Assembly: GCA_031772625.1 (NCBI GenBank)
Contig: CM062816.1
Span: 1,665,707,385-1,665,771,384 of the forward strand
Length of the DNA: 64,000 nucleotides
DNA from: Pinus tabuliformis
Lineage: Eukaryota; Streptophyta; Pinopsida; Pinales; Pinaceae
Reading direction: 5' to 3'
The position numbers were made by a program, and so were the translations under genes. The notes below the pieces were generated by a model, which saw nothing but the letters and a program-made list of their open reading frames with translations, was not told the origin of the DNA and did not search any database. Positions 1 to 11,479 of the stretch are shown here, in pieces. Position 1 is the stretch's first letter. Each line of letters begins with the position of its first letter.

Positions 1-851
1 CAATAAGTTCTCTATAGAGTGAGCATGATGTTCTCTAAAATTATTAATGACCAACCTTTTAGTAGAAATATTTTTAATTTCAAATTTTATTTGGGAGATA
101 AATGCATGTTCTAGGGATTTATGTTTTAAGAGATCCACCTCATGTTATATGATTTCATTTAACTTTCACATAAAACTTTTAACAAATTATTATTTTAAAT
201 ATTATTTAACCTAGCACTCAACTTTTGAAATTATTGAAAGTGTTCTCTAATGTGTCATTGATGTCAACATGCCAAGGGGAGTGAAATTGGATCAACATAG
301 AGTAGCTTGGATCATTCAATGCACAATGCAACATACAATGAGTTATCATTGATGTCTATGCCATAAGAGTGTGTTTTAACACACAAGAAATGAAATGGAA
401 ATTGATGTAGATCAACATAACATGGAAGATAGATGACCCTTATTCTTTTTAGGGGCTCCCAAGGTGTTCAACCATCACCACAAGGGAGTTTAAAAATGAT
501 GTAAAATATCAAAGGGAACATAGAATCCAATGAATGGATTTTCCTTCCCTCCTTCTTCTTACCGAGGCTAGTATCGATCCTACCACCATGAATTATCTTA
601 ATGAAATAAGAATCTAGACATAGGTGTTGTGGTAATAATGGGTCTAATTCATTGTTAATTAATGAAAGGAAAGGATGCCATGAAGTGTTGGTCTATCTAC
701 TAGATGCTTGGAGCATCAAATGGTTTTCAATGCAAGATTTCATGATATTTCTTGATATTCGATATGTTAAATCCCCCTATACATGTCATTTATCACAAAG
801 GTCCAAAATTAAAAACCTAAGCACTAATATCCCTTGAGCACCCAAAACATT
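1..851. other. No recognised gene
   Basis: AT-rich sequence with only short chance open frames. I see no protein motif, RNA gene or LTR end in it. It leads into the degenerate tandem repeats that begin at about 852. Confidence 0.5.
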
Positions 852-1225
852 GGATGTCGAAATGTCTATGAATTTCTCTAATAATTGAGATGGTTGGCTA
901 ACGGTCAAGCCACTAGTCATAGAGTGCTTACCCGTTATTGCTTAAGGTCTAAGAGCTCTTGAGCCAAACTTTAGATCTACAAATGTCTATGGATTTCTAT
1001 AATACCTAATATGGATGGCTCCTCGTCAAATTGTTTATAGTACAACACTAGGATTTAGTGCATAATATCTATAAGCTTTCAATTCCTCCAAATAATGGAT
1101 GTGAAAATGCATAAATGCCAATAGTTTTTTCCAATACCTAATAAGATTCACCCCTAGAGAATATCTTCATCACACAGCACAATGATCTAGTTCCTAAGGG
1201 ATAAAATCCTCATCAAGCCCCTAAA
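852..1225. repeat. Degenerate tandem repeat, units of about 121-124 bp
   Basis: About three head-to-tail copies start near 852, 973 and 1097. Each opens with a variant of GGATGTCGAAATGTCTATG and continues with an ATTTCT..TAATA segment and a ..ATGGCT segment. The first two copies align well and the third is more diverged. This looks like an old satellite or an internal repeat of an unrecognised element. Unit boundaries were judged by eye. Confidence 0.5.
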
Positions 1226-1376
1226 ACATCAAGTATGTAGAATTCAAAGGATTTTCCCAATGGCTAGAAGCCTAGGAAATGCCAGTTGGACAAGTTATGT
1301 GGCGTGCTATGTGGAGTAGGTCACATGGTAGTAGATGAGATGTGTCATAAAGATTTAGTATATTTTGATGGTCAAA

Positions 1377-1666
1377 TGTTAAATACCTATAATACTAGTG
1401 TAGCCCCTATATTGTTATTGTAGTGCCCCATAGAAATTCACTATAGTGAATTTTGTGTTGTTACATTACAACTATTATGTAGGACCTAATTATATTTTGA
1501 CCTTTGGGATACTATATATACCAAGGTGGTCTTGTCATTTGAGCCATCCAATAATTTTTCATTTATGTGATGTAAACGGAGGTTTCCTCCTTGATGTGGC
1601 TTATTATATAGTTGTTTATCTAGATTTTCTTATGTTTCCATGTTATTTTGATCTCAATACGTAACA
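1377..1666 (+). repeat. G1 5' LTR
   Basis: Starts TGTTAAATACCTATAATACT and ends ATACGTAACA. It matches 6745-7033 over its whole length, including the shared segments TAGCCCCTATATTGTT and CATTTATGTGATGTAAA. A CTATATATACC segment around 1510-1525 is the likely TATA-type promoter core of the LTR. Confidence 0.85.
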
Positions 1667-1667
1667 C

Positions 1668-1683
1668 TTGGTATTAGGACTCT
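1668..1683 (+). other. G1 primer binding site, tRNA-iMet-like
   Basis: TTGGTATTAGGACTC directly follows the left LTR and resembles TTGGTATCAGAGC, the common plant primer site complementary to the 3' end of initiator tRNA-Met. Confidence 0.6.
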
Positions 1684-2419
1684 TGATTCTAGCATTTTGT
1701 TGCTTCAAACACGTCATCATGGATTTTTTGCTATAATTGTTTCTATGAACCATGAACTTGATACCATGAACTTGTTACCATGTCTAAAAGGAATCTTGAT
1801 GAAAATCTTATTACTATTTCATACCTTTTTCAATAAATTTTTGGAGATATGGTACAAGGAAGTTAGAGTTTTGTACACTCTAAAATTATGTCTCAAACAA
1901 GTGTCTAAAGGAAACTCATCATGACTTTCTCCTTAAGCATCAGATTTGAATTCCATAAAAAGTTACTATAAGTAAGAAGACTATAGTTTTTTGGTTATAT
2001 GTTTCAGGACCGAAGGTTAAAACAATGACACATGGAAATCTGTATAATTTCACACTATTAAACGAGCTCATAATAAGGCCATCATAGGAGATTTGGTATA
2101 ACTTTGTCTCAAAGAATCCAATATTTTTATAACCTATGGGGTTGGAAATAAAACATAAAATTATACCTCAAGACAAAATTTTAGACCTTGGGATATCAAA
2201 ATAACATAGATGTAATAGTTTCAATGTCAGCTACATTTACAAGCTCAAAATCAAGCTCTTAAAAGGTGTGTATTTTAAACTTTTCATAACGTTTGTTTGA
2301 AAAATAGGTTTTAAGTGATTGAAAGGGCATAGTGAAGCATAGAAATCATTAATTGGTTCCAAAATTTCTCCCAAACAAAAGAATGCTACAACCATTAAGC
2401 CCATAGAAAGATCTATTAT

Positions 2420-3420
2420 GATGCAAGAAGAAGTGGAATAAATGTAGCATGATATATCAAAATTGTGGGAACAAGTGCAACATTTTTTGCTCCCACAAAG
2501 AGAAGCCAAAATTGAATTGGAAGCAACGAATGTTAAGATGGATTTTTTATAAGAAAAAATAAAAAGTGACATGGAAGGTTTGAAGCAATGTTTGACAAAA
2601 TTGCTACAAGAAATGCTTCCTAGTGGTGGTAAGGTGTTCCATGAAACTCATGATGAGAAAAAAATTAGGAATGTGAATCATGATTTTAGAGGCTCTATCT
2701 TTTGGTTAAATACCAACCATATTCCAAAGATCAACATGAGGAAGTGTGATGGCAAATATCTTTAACATGGATATTATTGATGGAGAAGTTCTTTAATCTA
2801 CACGATGTGCAATACACACAACATTAAGTATGCATTTCATCTTTATATTTAGGACCCAACCAATTTGTGTGGTATCTATGGCTTTTTTCTTGTAAACAAC
2901 TTGTAACTTGGACAATTTTTATGGAGGAATTGATATAAAATTATGAGGATACAAATATAAATACCTTCTTTAGCCAACTCATAAATCTCAAACAAAAGGG
3001 TTCAATTCCATAGCACATTGAAGACTTCCAAAGATTGAATGTCAAGGTAAATTATATTCTAGAGGATCATGTGATTGATTTCTTCATGGGGACATTAAAG
3101 GTAACATCCAACATGAGGTTCACCTTTGGTAACCTAATTCATTCGAGAATGCATTCAGGGTGGAGAGAAAAATTGAAATCAAAATTATTGCAACAAGGAG
3201 GTATACCACTCATAATTATAAATATGGAAATGTTGTCACTCCTAGCCTCCCAAAACCTACATGGTTGATACCACAACAACTCGAGGAAAAAACAGAAAAA
3301 TGGATTTGTTAGAGTTGTGATAGAAAGTATAGTAAAGGTCATAAGTGTACTGAGAAGAAATTATTTTACACATATTATGAAAAGGAGGAAGAAAAGAAAC
3401 AAGAAACATTAAAATAAGAA
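2420..3420 (+). pseudogene. G1 gag remnant with zinc knuckle
   Basis: Decayed nucleocapsid/capsid region. The stretch near 2571-2765 (MEGLKQCLTKLLQEMLPSGG) has a clear counterpart in G2 at 13958-14260. Near 3312-3360 a zinc-knuckle motif reads CDRKYSKGHKCTEKK, the form seen in plant chromoviruses. It is followed by an acidic, lysine-rich stretch, as in G2. Broken fossil; no intact frame. Confidence 0.75.
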
Positions 3421-3539
3421 GACATACACAAAGAACCAACTTCATGGGTTAAAAAGAAGAAATAAATATGACCATATATTGTAATTCATTGGTTAGAATT
3501 ACACTCCTCAAACTGTCAATATATAAGGATATATCAATA

Positions 3540-3830
3540 AGAAAAAGGTATTATTATTGATTGATTTGGGTAGTACCCATAATTTTATTCATTATAAGAT
3601 AGACGAGGATTTAAATTTATTTCTATATCCAGTGCCAAAGTTTCAAGTGATGGTTGTAGATGGAGGAACTATATATTTCTTGGGGAAGTTCCATAATAGT
3701 CCAATGATTTCCATTCCAATGGGTGGTGATAATGTTGTATTAGGAGTCCTATGTTTACAATATTTGGGGATGGCAGCTTTTAATTTTCAAGAACTTTTCT
3801 TCAAAAAATTCTAGGAAGGAAAATAAGTTG
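3540..3830 (+). pseudogene. G1 aspartic protease remnant
   Basis: The frame at 3557-3814 begins LLIDLGSTHNFIHYKI, the active-site region of retropepsin-like proteases (D-[ST]-G family; here D-L-G-S-T). It continues with an LGVLCLQYLG segment like the conserved LG..WL motif downstream of the active site in gypsy proteases. Fossil. Confidence 0.75.
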
Positions 3831-4019
3831 AATTAAGAGGTGTATTAGGGAAACCTAGGATGAAAATCAACACTAATGGAATGAAAAATCCTTTGAAGAA
3901 GGAAAAATGAGGGGTAATAATTATACTCACCAAATGTTCAAACATCTAAGCCATCCATTTCTCTAGATCTCCAAAGAGTCTTTGAAAACCATTCCAAGGT
4001 ATTTGAGAGTCCCAAAGTG

Positions 4020-4720
4020 CTCCCACCTATTCGTGATCATCGTCTTGCTATTCACTTGTTTTTACGAAATGTTCCTCAAAACATGAGACCTTATAGATAT
4101 CACTATGCCCAGAAGAGTGAAACTGAATATATGGTTGCAGAAAAGATAAATACATGTATAATCAACCTAGCAAAATTTACTTCTCTTCTCTAGTAGTATT
4201 AGTGCATAAGAATTATGAATCATAGTGTATGTGTCTAGATTATAAATAGCTCAGTAAGATCACTATTAAATATATATTTCTCATTCCTTTCATTGATGAA
4301 TTGTTGGATGAGCTATCTGGAGCAATTTATTTCATCAATTTGGATCTTCGTTTAGGATATCATCAAATTAGAATGAATATAGAAGACATTCTGAATATAG
4401 AATACATAACTCATGAAGGTAATTATGATTTCTTTTTCATTCATTTTGGCCTTACTAATGCACCTTCCACATTTCAAGGTTTGTTGAATTCCAGTTTCAA
4501 ACCCTTATTAAAAATTTGTTTGTATTTTTTGATGATATGCTAATGTACAAAAAATCTTGAACTGATCATTTTCAACATGTTGATAGGGTGATCAAACTAT
4601 TACATGAGAAAAAATTGTCTAAAAAACCCTCCAAATGTTCTTTGGGCTATAGGAAGTGGAATATTTGGGTTATATTGTATCTCACAAGGGTGTTAAGGTA
4701 GATTGTAACAAAATCAAATA
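4020..4720 (+). pseudogene. G1 reverse transcriptase remnant
   Basis: Recognisable Ty3/gypsy RT blocks include LPPIRDHR near 4020, a Y-R-Y-..-Q-K-S-E motif near 4090, and a frame at 4301-4543 with YFINLDLRLGYHQIRM and FFFIHFGLTNAPSTFQGL. The catalytic region and the thumb follow in broken frames. Same lineage as the RT of G2 (11965-12790, minus strand). Confidence 0.85.
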
Positions 4721-4879
4721 CATTAAGGAATGGAAAATCCCCACAACATTAAGGAATGTTAGAGGATTTGATGGGTTGAGAGGGTATTATCACAAGTTTT
4801 TCAATAATTATGGGAATTTATAAGCACCTATAACAACATTATTGAAGAAATATATATTTTTTTGGGACTCTAAAAGAAA

Positions 4880-5330
4880 CTAAGGCCTTTGAACATCTTA
4901 AAGAGGTAATGTGTTCAAATTCATTCTTAGCTACATATGACTTCACAAAAACCTTTGTTGTGGAATGTCATGTCTTAGGAAATGTCAATGGTGTTGTTTT
5001 AATGCAAGAATGAGGACTCGTTAATTTTGAAAGTCATCCAATCAAGGGAAGGAATTTACATAAACCTATTTATGAGAAGAAAATGTTAGTTATACTACAT
5101 TCCGTGAAACAATGATGCCCTTACCTAATGGGAAGACACTTCAAGGTAAAAATAAATAATGATAATATTAAATTATGAATGGAACAAATATTATCTTTAG
5201 AGGAGAAACAAAAATGGGTCACAAAGATGTTGGGTTATGACTTTGAAATCATCTACAAAAAAGGAAAGTAAAATCTTGTTGTAGATGCACTCTCAAGAAG
5301 GGATGAGGACATGGAGGCATTGCTCTATGT
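4880..5330 (+). pseudogene. G1 RNase H remnant
   Basis: Follows the RT. Motifs include FVVECHVLGN near 4952, a YEKKMLVILHSVK-type segment near 5070, and a KWVTKMLGYDFEIIYKKG-type tether near 5213 followed by DALSRR at about 5285. These are standard for the gypsy RNase H and its junction with integrase. Fossil. Confidence 0.75.
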
Positions 5331-5439
5331 CATTTATATTATCAAACCTAATTAGATAAATGAACCAATGGATAAATAGAATAATTTTGAAGAGGTGTGG
5401 ATACTCATTCAAAATTTGCAGCAAGATCGCAGTGCATCT

Positions 5440-6180
5440 GGTACATTTATCTGGAAAAGTGATTCATTGTGGAAAGATAATCTATATATATTGAATAAAT
5501 CCCAACTCAAATAACAAGTTGTTTTGGAATTTCACACCTCTCCTATAGGTGGGAAGTGAATATTTTTACAAACCTACCATGGGTTTAAGAAGGAATTTTT
5601 TCTAGATGGATTTAAATCTTATATTTGGAAGTTTGCAGAATAATTTTTGGTTTGCCAACAAAATAAAGTCGAGACAATTAGACCCTGGGTCTTTTACAAC
5701 CATTAGTCATTCGAAGTTGACATTGAGAGGAGGTACCAATGGAGTTTACCATAGGTCAACTCAAGTCTAAAGTAAAGTGCTTCATCATGGTGGTAGTTGA
5801 TAGACTTACTAAGTATGCACGCTTTTGTTGACTATTTCATCGTTTGAAATTCAGTACAGTAAGTAGATAGATCCCAATTTCACTAGAAATTTTTGTATAG
5901 AATTATTTTATTGTCCTGGTACTCAATTAAATCATATCTCATCTTATCATTGTCAATATAATGATCAAATTGAGATAGTGAACACATGTTTGGAAGGATA
6001 TCTTCATTGTTTTGCATCTAAGAAAAAAACACAATGGGCTAGGTGGTTACCTCTCATAGAATAGTGGTATGAAAATTCCTTCCATATCACATCAAAATGA
6101 AAAAATTTATGGTGCTTTATGGATATCATCTACCATCCATCACATCATATTTAATAGATAATTCTAACGTTCAATAAATT
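5440..6180 (+). pseudogene. G1 integrase remnant
   Basis: The HTSPIGGK-type zinc-binding start is near 5530. The core continues around 5750-6010, with VVDRLTKYA near 5790 and HCQYNDQIEIVNTCLEGYL near 5948. It aligns in order with the G2 integrase (10640-11330, minus). Decayed. Confidence 0.75.
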
Positions 6181-6299
6181 CAAGATCACATCAAGCATCA
6201 GTGACAATTTTTCCAACTCTTAAAGGATAACCCGACTCGAGCACAAAATAAAATGAAACAATAGGAATATTAGCATTGCAATGAAATAAGTTTTGACAT

Positions 6300-6715
6300 G
6301 TGTGATAGGGTATTCTAGCACCTAAAACCATTCAAACAAATGTCCCTCAAGATTGGTAAAAAGTATAATAAATTATCACCAATGTATTATGGCCCTTACA
6401 AGTGCTGTAAAGATTGGTACTATGGCATATAGATTTGAGTTTCTTGCATATTCATGAGTACACCCAATTTTCCATATTTCATGCTTAAAGAAGGTTATAG
6501 GTGACAGGATCTCATTAAAAACTATATTTCTAGAACTCGATGAGGAAGGAAAAATTAGATTAGAGCCTGAAGCAATAACGGAAACAAGAATCTGACAACC
6601 ACATAATCGATCAATTTCAGAGTATCTATTTAAGTGGAACAACTTACCTACTCATGAATCCACATGCGATGATTAGTATTTTATAGAGAATCATCCATAA
6701 TTAATCAAGAATTGA
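6300..6715 (+). pseudogene. G1 integrase C-terminus and chromodomain remnant
   Basis: The GPF/Y-like segment is near 6375. A chromodomain-like block follows at about 6538-6700, with EEGKIRLEPEAITETRI, then SISEYLFKWNNLP and a YFIENHP end. The Y-L-(I/F)-K-W-.-N-L-P core is diagnostic of chromoviruses. A matching block lies at 10030-10220 (minus) in G2. Fossil. Confidence 0.8.
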
Positions 6716-6730
6716 GGACAACATTTTTTT

Positions 6731-6744
6731 GAAGGAAAGGGGCA
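6731..6744 (+). other. G1 polypurine tract
   Basis: GAAGGAAAGGGGCA lies immediately before the right LTR and is the expected plus-strand primer site. The same arrangement occurs in G2. Confidence 0.7.
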
Positions 6745-7033
6745 TGTTAGGTCCCTATAATAATAGTATAGCCCCTATATTGTTGTTGTGTTCCCCATAG
6801 AAGCCCACTATCATTATTGCTGTTCCCTTAGATTATTATTGTTATGTAGGCCCTAAGTATATTTTGTCCCCTTCGACTCCTATATATACCAATTAACTCT
6901 TTTCATTTGAATCATCTATGTATTCTTCATTTATGTGATGTAAAGGGTGGTTTCCCCCTCTAAGTGGCTTATTATCCATTCATTGATCTATATTTTCTTA
7001 TGTTTTGTGTTATTTTTATCTAGATACATAACA
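6745..7033 (+). repeat. G1 3' LTR
   Basis: Starts TGTTAGGTCCCTATAATAAT and ends TAGATACATAACA. It aligns end to end with 1377-1666 and is related to the G2 LTRs in its CCCCATA and CTCCTATATATA blocks. Confidence 0.85.
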
Positions 7034-7164
7034 CCAACTATGTAAAGGTGAATGCCACATGGCATGTTTCAATAAATCTGTATGGAATATGACATATTAG
7101 AATAAACGACATGTCAGACTATCAGTGGTTGTTGAAAGAATGTTGTGGAATGTTGAGCAAACCT

Positions 7165-7425
7165 AAAAGCCCTAGAATCCTGAAGTAGTGTTTCTCTATT
7201 AGACAACTCAATACCCTAGGATCCATCATTTGATAATCCTAAGAGATGGAATCAATAAAAAATAATGGATGAAAAAAATGGCGTCATTTGGTCCTTAGAG
7301 CCCTAAAATCCTAGAGTAGTGGTTTGATATCACCTCATCTGATAGCCTAGGATTCGCTAGTTGACAAGACCAAGAGATACAATAAATTTACAATAGTTAA
7401 TGAGAGTTTCTCCATCATCAGGCCC
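7165..7425. repeat. Degenerate tandem repeat, two units of about 130 bp
   Basis: Copies start near 7165 and 7296, each opening AGCCCTA(G/A)AATCCT followed by ..AGTAGTG. A ..TAGGATTC and an ..AAGAGATGGAATC-type segment follow in the same order. A more diverged third opening is visible near 7428 (CATCCTAGAATCATGGTGCA). Identity is about 70 percent by eye. Confidence 0.45.
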
Positions 7426-8407
7426 TTGCATCCTAGAATCATGGTGCAGTGTCTTCAAAAGATTTGATATCTTGAGGGACCAATAACATTGAACCACAAT
7501 CATAGGGCCTAATCTCAAGGGATTGATGTATAAAACATGAGGACTTAGCACTCTCAAGATTCTATAATTCTAAGGAAATGTTTAAAAAGGAGTGTGTGTA
7601 TGGTCTTAGTATCATATGAACCAAATATTAGAAGCCCTTTGTACCAATGTATGGTCCTAAGTGATTGTTGATTTAATGCATGAGTGCTGAACAATGTGTC
7701 TATGGTGTTTTATTTGGTAGTCTAATAGACTGATATCAATTGGTTGGGGGTCTTAGGGGACAGAAATATGGCCAACCCTTAATATAAAATGTTTTTCAAT
7801 AAAGGTCTAAAGAACATTGATTTTACAAAGGATTCCTATAATAATAAAAAAATTGGTTATTCCCTTAATTCCCAAGCATTTCTCGAGTTCCTTATAAAAG
7901 TTGAATGCTAACATTTGTGTGTTGGTTAAACCATTTCCAAAATACTTTAATTCAAGGGAGGGACCATAAAGAATAAGAAATATTATATGCACTAGCTTAA
8001 GAAATCCTTTGAGTAAGGAATCTCTATAAATTTAAATTATATATATATATATATTGTGAGAGGCAAGTGCGGTATTATATGGATGTGAAGAAGCACACTA
8101 TAATGAGGATCAACATAGAAGGTTTCTAAATCATATGAAGAGAAAGAAATAGTGGTTCAAAAGTGTAAGAGTAATGTGGAGTGCAACATTATTCTACAAT
8201 AAAGTGTGATATATGTTGTGTAGGGCATGAGAGGTGCACTATTGAAGTTGTGAATGTAAGATAAGTATTAGACAACAAAGAGATATGATCAATGAAGAGG
8301 GATATGAACAATATTTTGGAACAAATATGATTCTAATGAGGTAGCTACAATTAACTAAAGAAGTGAAAAATTGGACCAGAGAAAATAATATTGCAATTTA
8401 AGTTGTA
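7426..8407. other. No recognised gene
   Basis: AT-rich sequence with no supported gene. A short (AT)n microsatellite lies at about 8038-8054. The rest shows no motif that I can name. Confidence 0.5.
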
Positions 8408-8755
8408 GAGGGTATTGATGTCTCCCTTAGGTTGGTGGCTATGAAGTAGTAGAGAGGATCAGTGCCTCTTGTAGGTTGTGCCTACAAAAAGGTAGATGAG
8501 GTTATTGTATCATGTAGGTTGGTGCCTCTTAAGTAACAGAGGGTATTGGTGTCCCATGTAGGTTAGTTCCTATGAATAAGTAGAAGCGATTGGTGTCACC
8601 TATAGGTTGGTTCATACAAAGTAGAAGAGGGGATTGGTGTCTCATATAGGTTGATTCCTAAAAAGTAGTGGGGATTGGTGTCTCCATAAAGTTAGTTCCT
8701 ACTTATTATTAAATGGGAATGGCGTCTCATGTAAATTGGTGACTAAAAGATATTT
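8408..8755. repeat. Array of about eight 41-54 bp tandem units
   Basis: Units carry the consensus core TTGGTGTCTCATGTAGGTTG followed by GTTCCTA.AAAGTAG and a G-rich end such as AGAGGGGAT. Starts are spaced mostly 41-46 bases. The middle units are the best preserved and the outer units are diverged. The array lies just upstream of the recognisable part of the C1 copia fossil and may belong to its leader, or may be an independent minisatellite. Confidence 0.75.
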
Positions 8756-9035
8756 TATATAAATATGTTTTGTGTCTTTTCTCCTATAAGGGTTTCCATG
8801 TATATCTTATGTTATTTGTTTAGTTTATGATATTAATGCTTTATGATATTTGATTGGTCTTCATAAGTAAAAATGTTTCATGATATTGATTCACCCGTAT
8901 AACTATGAAACCCAACATACAATTGATGCATAATAATGTGTTGGACCTATTTCAATTACATCATTGGGTAAATCTATGCACGATGTCTCATTTATATGTG
9001 CATTCTCAAGGAATACATGACTTTGTTTCCTCTAG

Positions 9036-9600
9036 AGGAATTCTGAAGTCTTTTGAAAACTTAAATAGTTTAATATTCTAGTAGAAAATAAAACAAAGAA
9101 GAAAATCAAGTGTTGAAGACATACAATGGTAGGGAATTCTTCAGGAATGGATTTGAGTAATTTTTTTATTAGTGTGGTATAGAAAGGAATAAGAAAACAA
9201 CTTACACACCTTAATAGAATGGGGTTGCAAAAAGGATGAATAGGATATTGATGGAAAAATCGAGTATGCTTAGTGGAGTCAAGCTAGGAAAAAAATATGG
9301 GAAAGGATAGTAGGTGGTGCTTGTTACCATGTAAATAGATCATGCTAATTAGCGTCAAATCACAAGACTTGACATGAGGTAGTGACTAGTAAGAAATCAT
9401 CTCCTAAACTTATTACGATATTTGGTTTTGATGCTTATGCACACATTCCAAAAGATAATATGAGTAAGTTATGTAATAAATATGAGAAGTGTATATTTAT
9501 TGGCTATAAATATGATATGAAAGGTTATATGCGTTGGAACCTAGAAACTATTTTTTATTATTAGTCGAGATGTCGTATAAGAGGAATCAAAGACACTAGA
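9036..9600 (+). pseudogene. C1 integrase remnant
   Basis: Copia integrase core blocks: KTYNGREFFRNGFE near 9117, then NGVAKRMNRI near 9220 (the conserved NG.AER.NR motif region). The frame at 9382-9564 has IFGFDAYAHIPKDN and KCIFIGYKYDMKGY, the standard post-core segment of copia integrases that ends in FVGY...KGYR. Fossil. Confidence 0.8.
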
Positions 9601-9683
9601 TAGGAAGTCTTGTCAAGGGAGAAAGTTCCAAATAAAATATAGTTTGAAATGAATAATTATGAATCAAAATATAATTAATAATA

Positions 9684-10016
9684 TGTTGTGTAACCAGATC
9701 ACAAAATAGAAGAAAGGATAGATCAAAAAATTCAAAATCATCATCTTCGAGGGAGAAGCCTCATTTACATTACACAAATGAAAAATTATTGGATGATAGA
9801 AATGACAAAACCTCCTTTCTATATATAGGAGTCTAAGGGGTCACAATATAATCAAAGCTCACATAACAATAATAATAAAGGGCACAAAAATAACAACGAT
9901 GGGCTTATATGGGGCACGACAATAACAATATGGGGACAATAGGGGCACAATAATAACAATAAGGTCTAGAATGACAATAGTAATGGGGGAATCACTAGTA
10001 TTGTAGAGACCTAACA
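9684..10016 (-). repeat. G2 3' LTR
   Basis: On the plus strand it starts TGTTGTGTAACCAG and ends AGAGACCTAACA. It aligns with 15192-15524. A CTATATATAGGAG segment near 9818 is the likely LTR promoter core, read on the minus strand. Confidence 0.88.
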
Positions 10017-10390
10017 ATGCCCTCTCCTTAAAAAAAGTGTTGTCCTCAACTCTTCAGTAGTTCTAGATGCTTTTGTATAAAATTCTCATCCTTCGATGTG
10101 GAATCTTCAACGGGTAATTTCTTCCACTTGATGAGATACTTCGAAATTTATCGATTTTGTAGTTGTTGAGTTCTTGTTTTTGTGACTGCTTCAGGTTCCA
10201 ATATTATTTTTCCTTCCTCGTCAAGTTCTAGCAATATTGTTTGGATGGGGAGCTTGTCACCTATAACCTTCTTTAAGCATGAAACATGGAAAACTGGGTG
10301 CACTCAGGAAGCTGCAGGGAGCTATAATTTGTATGCCATAGTACCAATCTTTTGCAACACCTTGTACAGACCATAATACTATGTTGATAA
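10017..10390 (-). pseudogene. G2 integrase C-terminus and chromodomain remnant, with PPT
   Basis: Next to the LTR, the minus-strand purine tract AAGGAGAGGGCAT lies at 10017-10029. Above it, minus-strand frames show EEGKIILEPEAVTKTRT and ISKYLIKWKKLPVEDST, a chromodomain core matching G1 6538-6700. The integrase tail (YYGLYKVLQKIGTMAYKL-like) is at about 10290-10380. Fossil. Confidence 0.8.
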
Positions 10391-10639
10391 TTTATTATCC
10401 TTGTTAGCTTTCTTGAGGGGCATTTGTTTATATGGTTGAAGCCATAGGAATACCCAGTCACCTACATCAAAACTTCTCTTACAACGATGTTGATCTGCAC
10501 GTTGTTTTATTCTATTCTATGCCAAAGTGAGGTTATCCTTTAAGAATTGGAGAACTCGTTATTGATGCAAGATGTGATCTTCCACTACTTAAACTGTAGA
10601 ATTTTTTCTTAAATATGATGAGATGGATGGTGGATGATA

Positions 10640-11330
10640 TCCATAAAGTGCCACAAATGTGGTCATTTTTGCTGCATTATGGAAGGAAGTGTTATACCAC
10701 CATTCAGCTAGAAGCAACCATTTGACCCATTGTGTCTATTTATGATATACAAAGTAGCGCATATATCCTTCCAAACATTTGTTTACTATATCCATTGTCC
10801 CATCAAATTGAGGATGATAAGATGAGCTATGAGCTAACTGAGTACCAAGAAAAGAAAATAATTTTGTGCAAAAATTTCTAGTGAAAATGGGATCTATGTC
10901 ACTTACAATAATCTTTGGGTTTCCATGTAGCTTTTGAATTGTTTCCTTTAATGCAGTAGAAATTGTATTGGCTTTAAATGGATGAGATAATGCACAAAAG
11001 TGTGCATACTTAGTAAGTCTGTCAACTATCACCATGATGACACTCTTTCCTTCAGATTTGGTTAAACTTGTGATAAAATCCATTGAAACCTCCTCCCATC
11101 CTTGGCTTGGAATGGATAAAGGTTGTAATAGACATGGGGTCTTAATTGTTTCAACTTTATTTTGTTTGAAAACCGAACATTTAGCCACAAGATTTTGAAT
11201 ATATTATTTAAGGCCATCCCCAAAAAAATCCTTCTTAACCTTGTGGTAAGTTTTTAACAATATTGAGTTCCCTCCTAAGGGAGAGGTGTGCAATTCCATA
11301 AGAATATTTTTTTGAGATGGGAATTATTAC
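10640..11330 (-). pseudogene. G2 integrase remnant
   Basis: The frame at 10736-11188 holds WEEVSMDFITSLTKSEGKSV, VIVDRLTKYAHFCAL and IIVSDIDPIFTRNF, with the conserved D residues of the integrase core, then YHPQFDGTMDIVNKCLEGYM. The zinc-binding region lies at about 11160-11300. Part of this core is still one open frame, but the gene is broken as a whole. Confidence 0.85.
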
Positions 11331-11479
11331 ATAGGTATAAGCGAACATTGTACCATAATTAATCATTTTTCCAGTTAAATGTATCAAATGCACTGGGATC
11401 TTGTTGTAACTTTTGAATGAGTGCCCACACTTCTTTGTAATTCTTCCATTCATCCCTTGATTCGTTTATCCAATCTTAT

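Larger units (their letters stand above)
1377..7033 (+). mobile_element. G1: chromodomain Ty3/gypsy LTR element, fossil
   Basis: A complete but heavily decayed LTR retrotransposon. Direct LTRs of about 290 bp (1377-1666 and 6745-7033) begin TGTTA and end TAACA. A tRNA-iMet-like primer site follows the left LTR and a purine tract precedes the right one. Internal domains run gag, protease, RT, RNase H, integrase, chromodomain, which is the Ty3/gypsy chromovirus order. The two LTRs look only about three-quarters identical by eye, so the insertion is old. Coding regions are broken in many places (well over ten). No exact target duplication remains. G2 is a younger relative: both share the segment GAGGACAACA.TTTTTT before the right LTR, the same gag knuckle and the same chromodomain. 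Confidence 0.9.

Noticed and set aside
652-1924. Short open frames at the left end
   Set aside because: Under 80 codons, no motifs, and partly inside tandem repeats or the G1 LTR.
8408-8755. Possible CRISPR-like array
   Set aside because: Units are contiguous and degenerate, with no unique spacers, in a plant-type repeat context.
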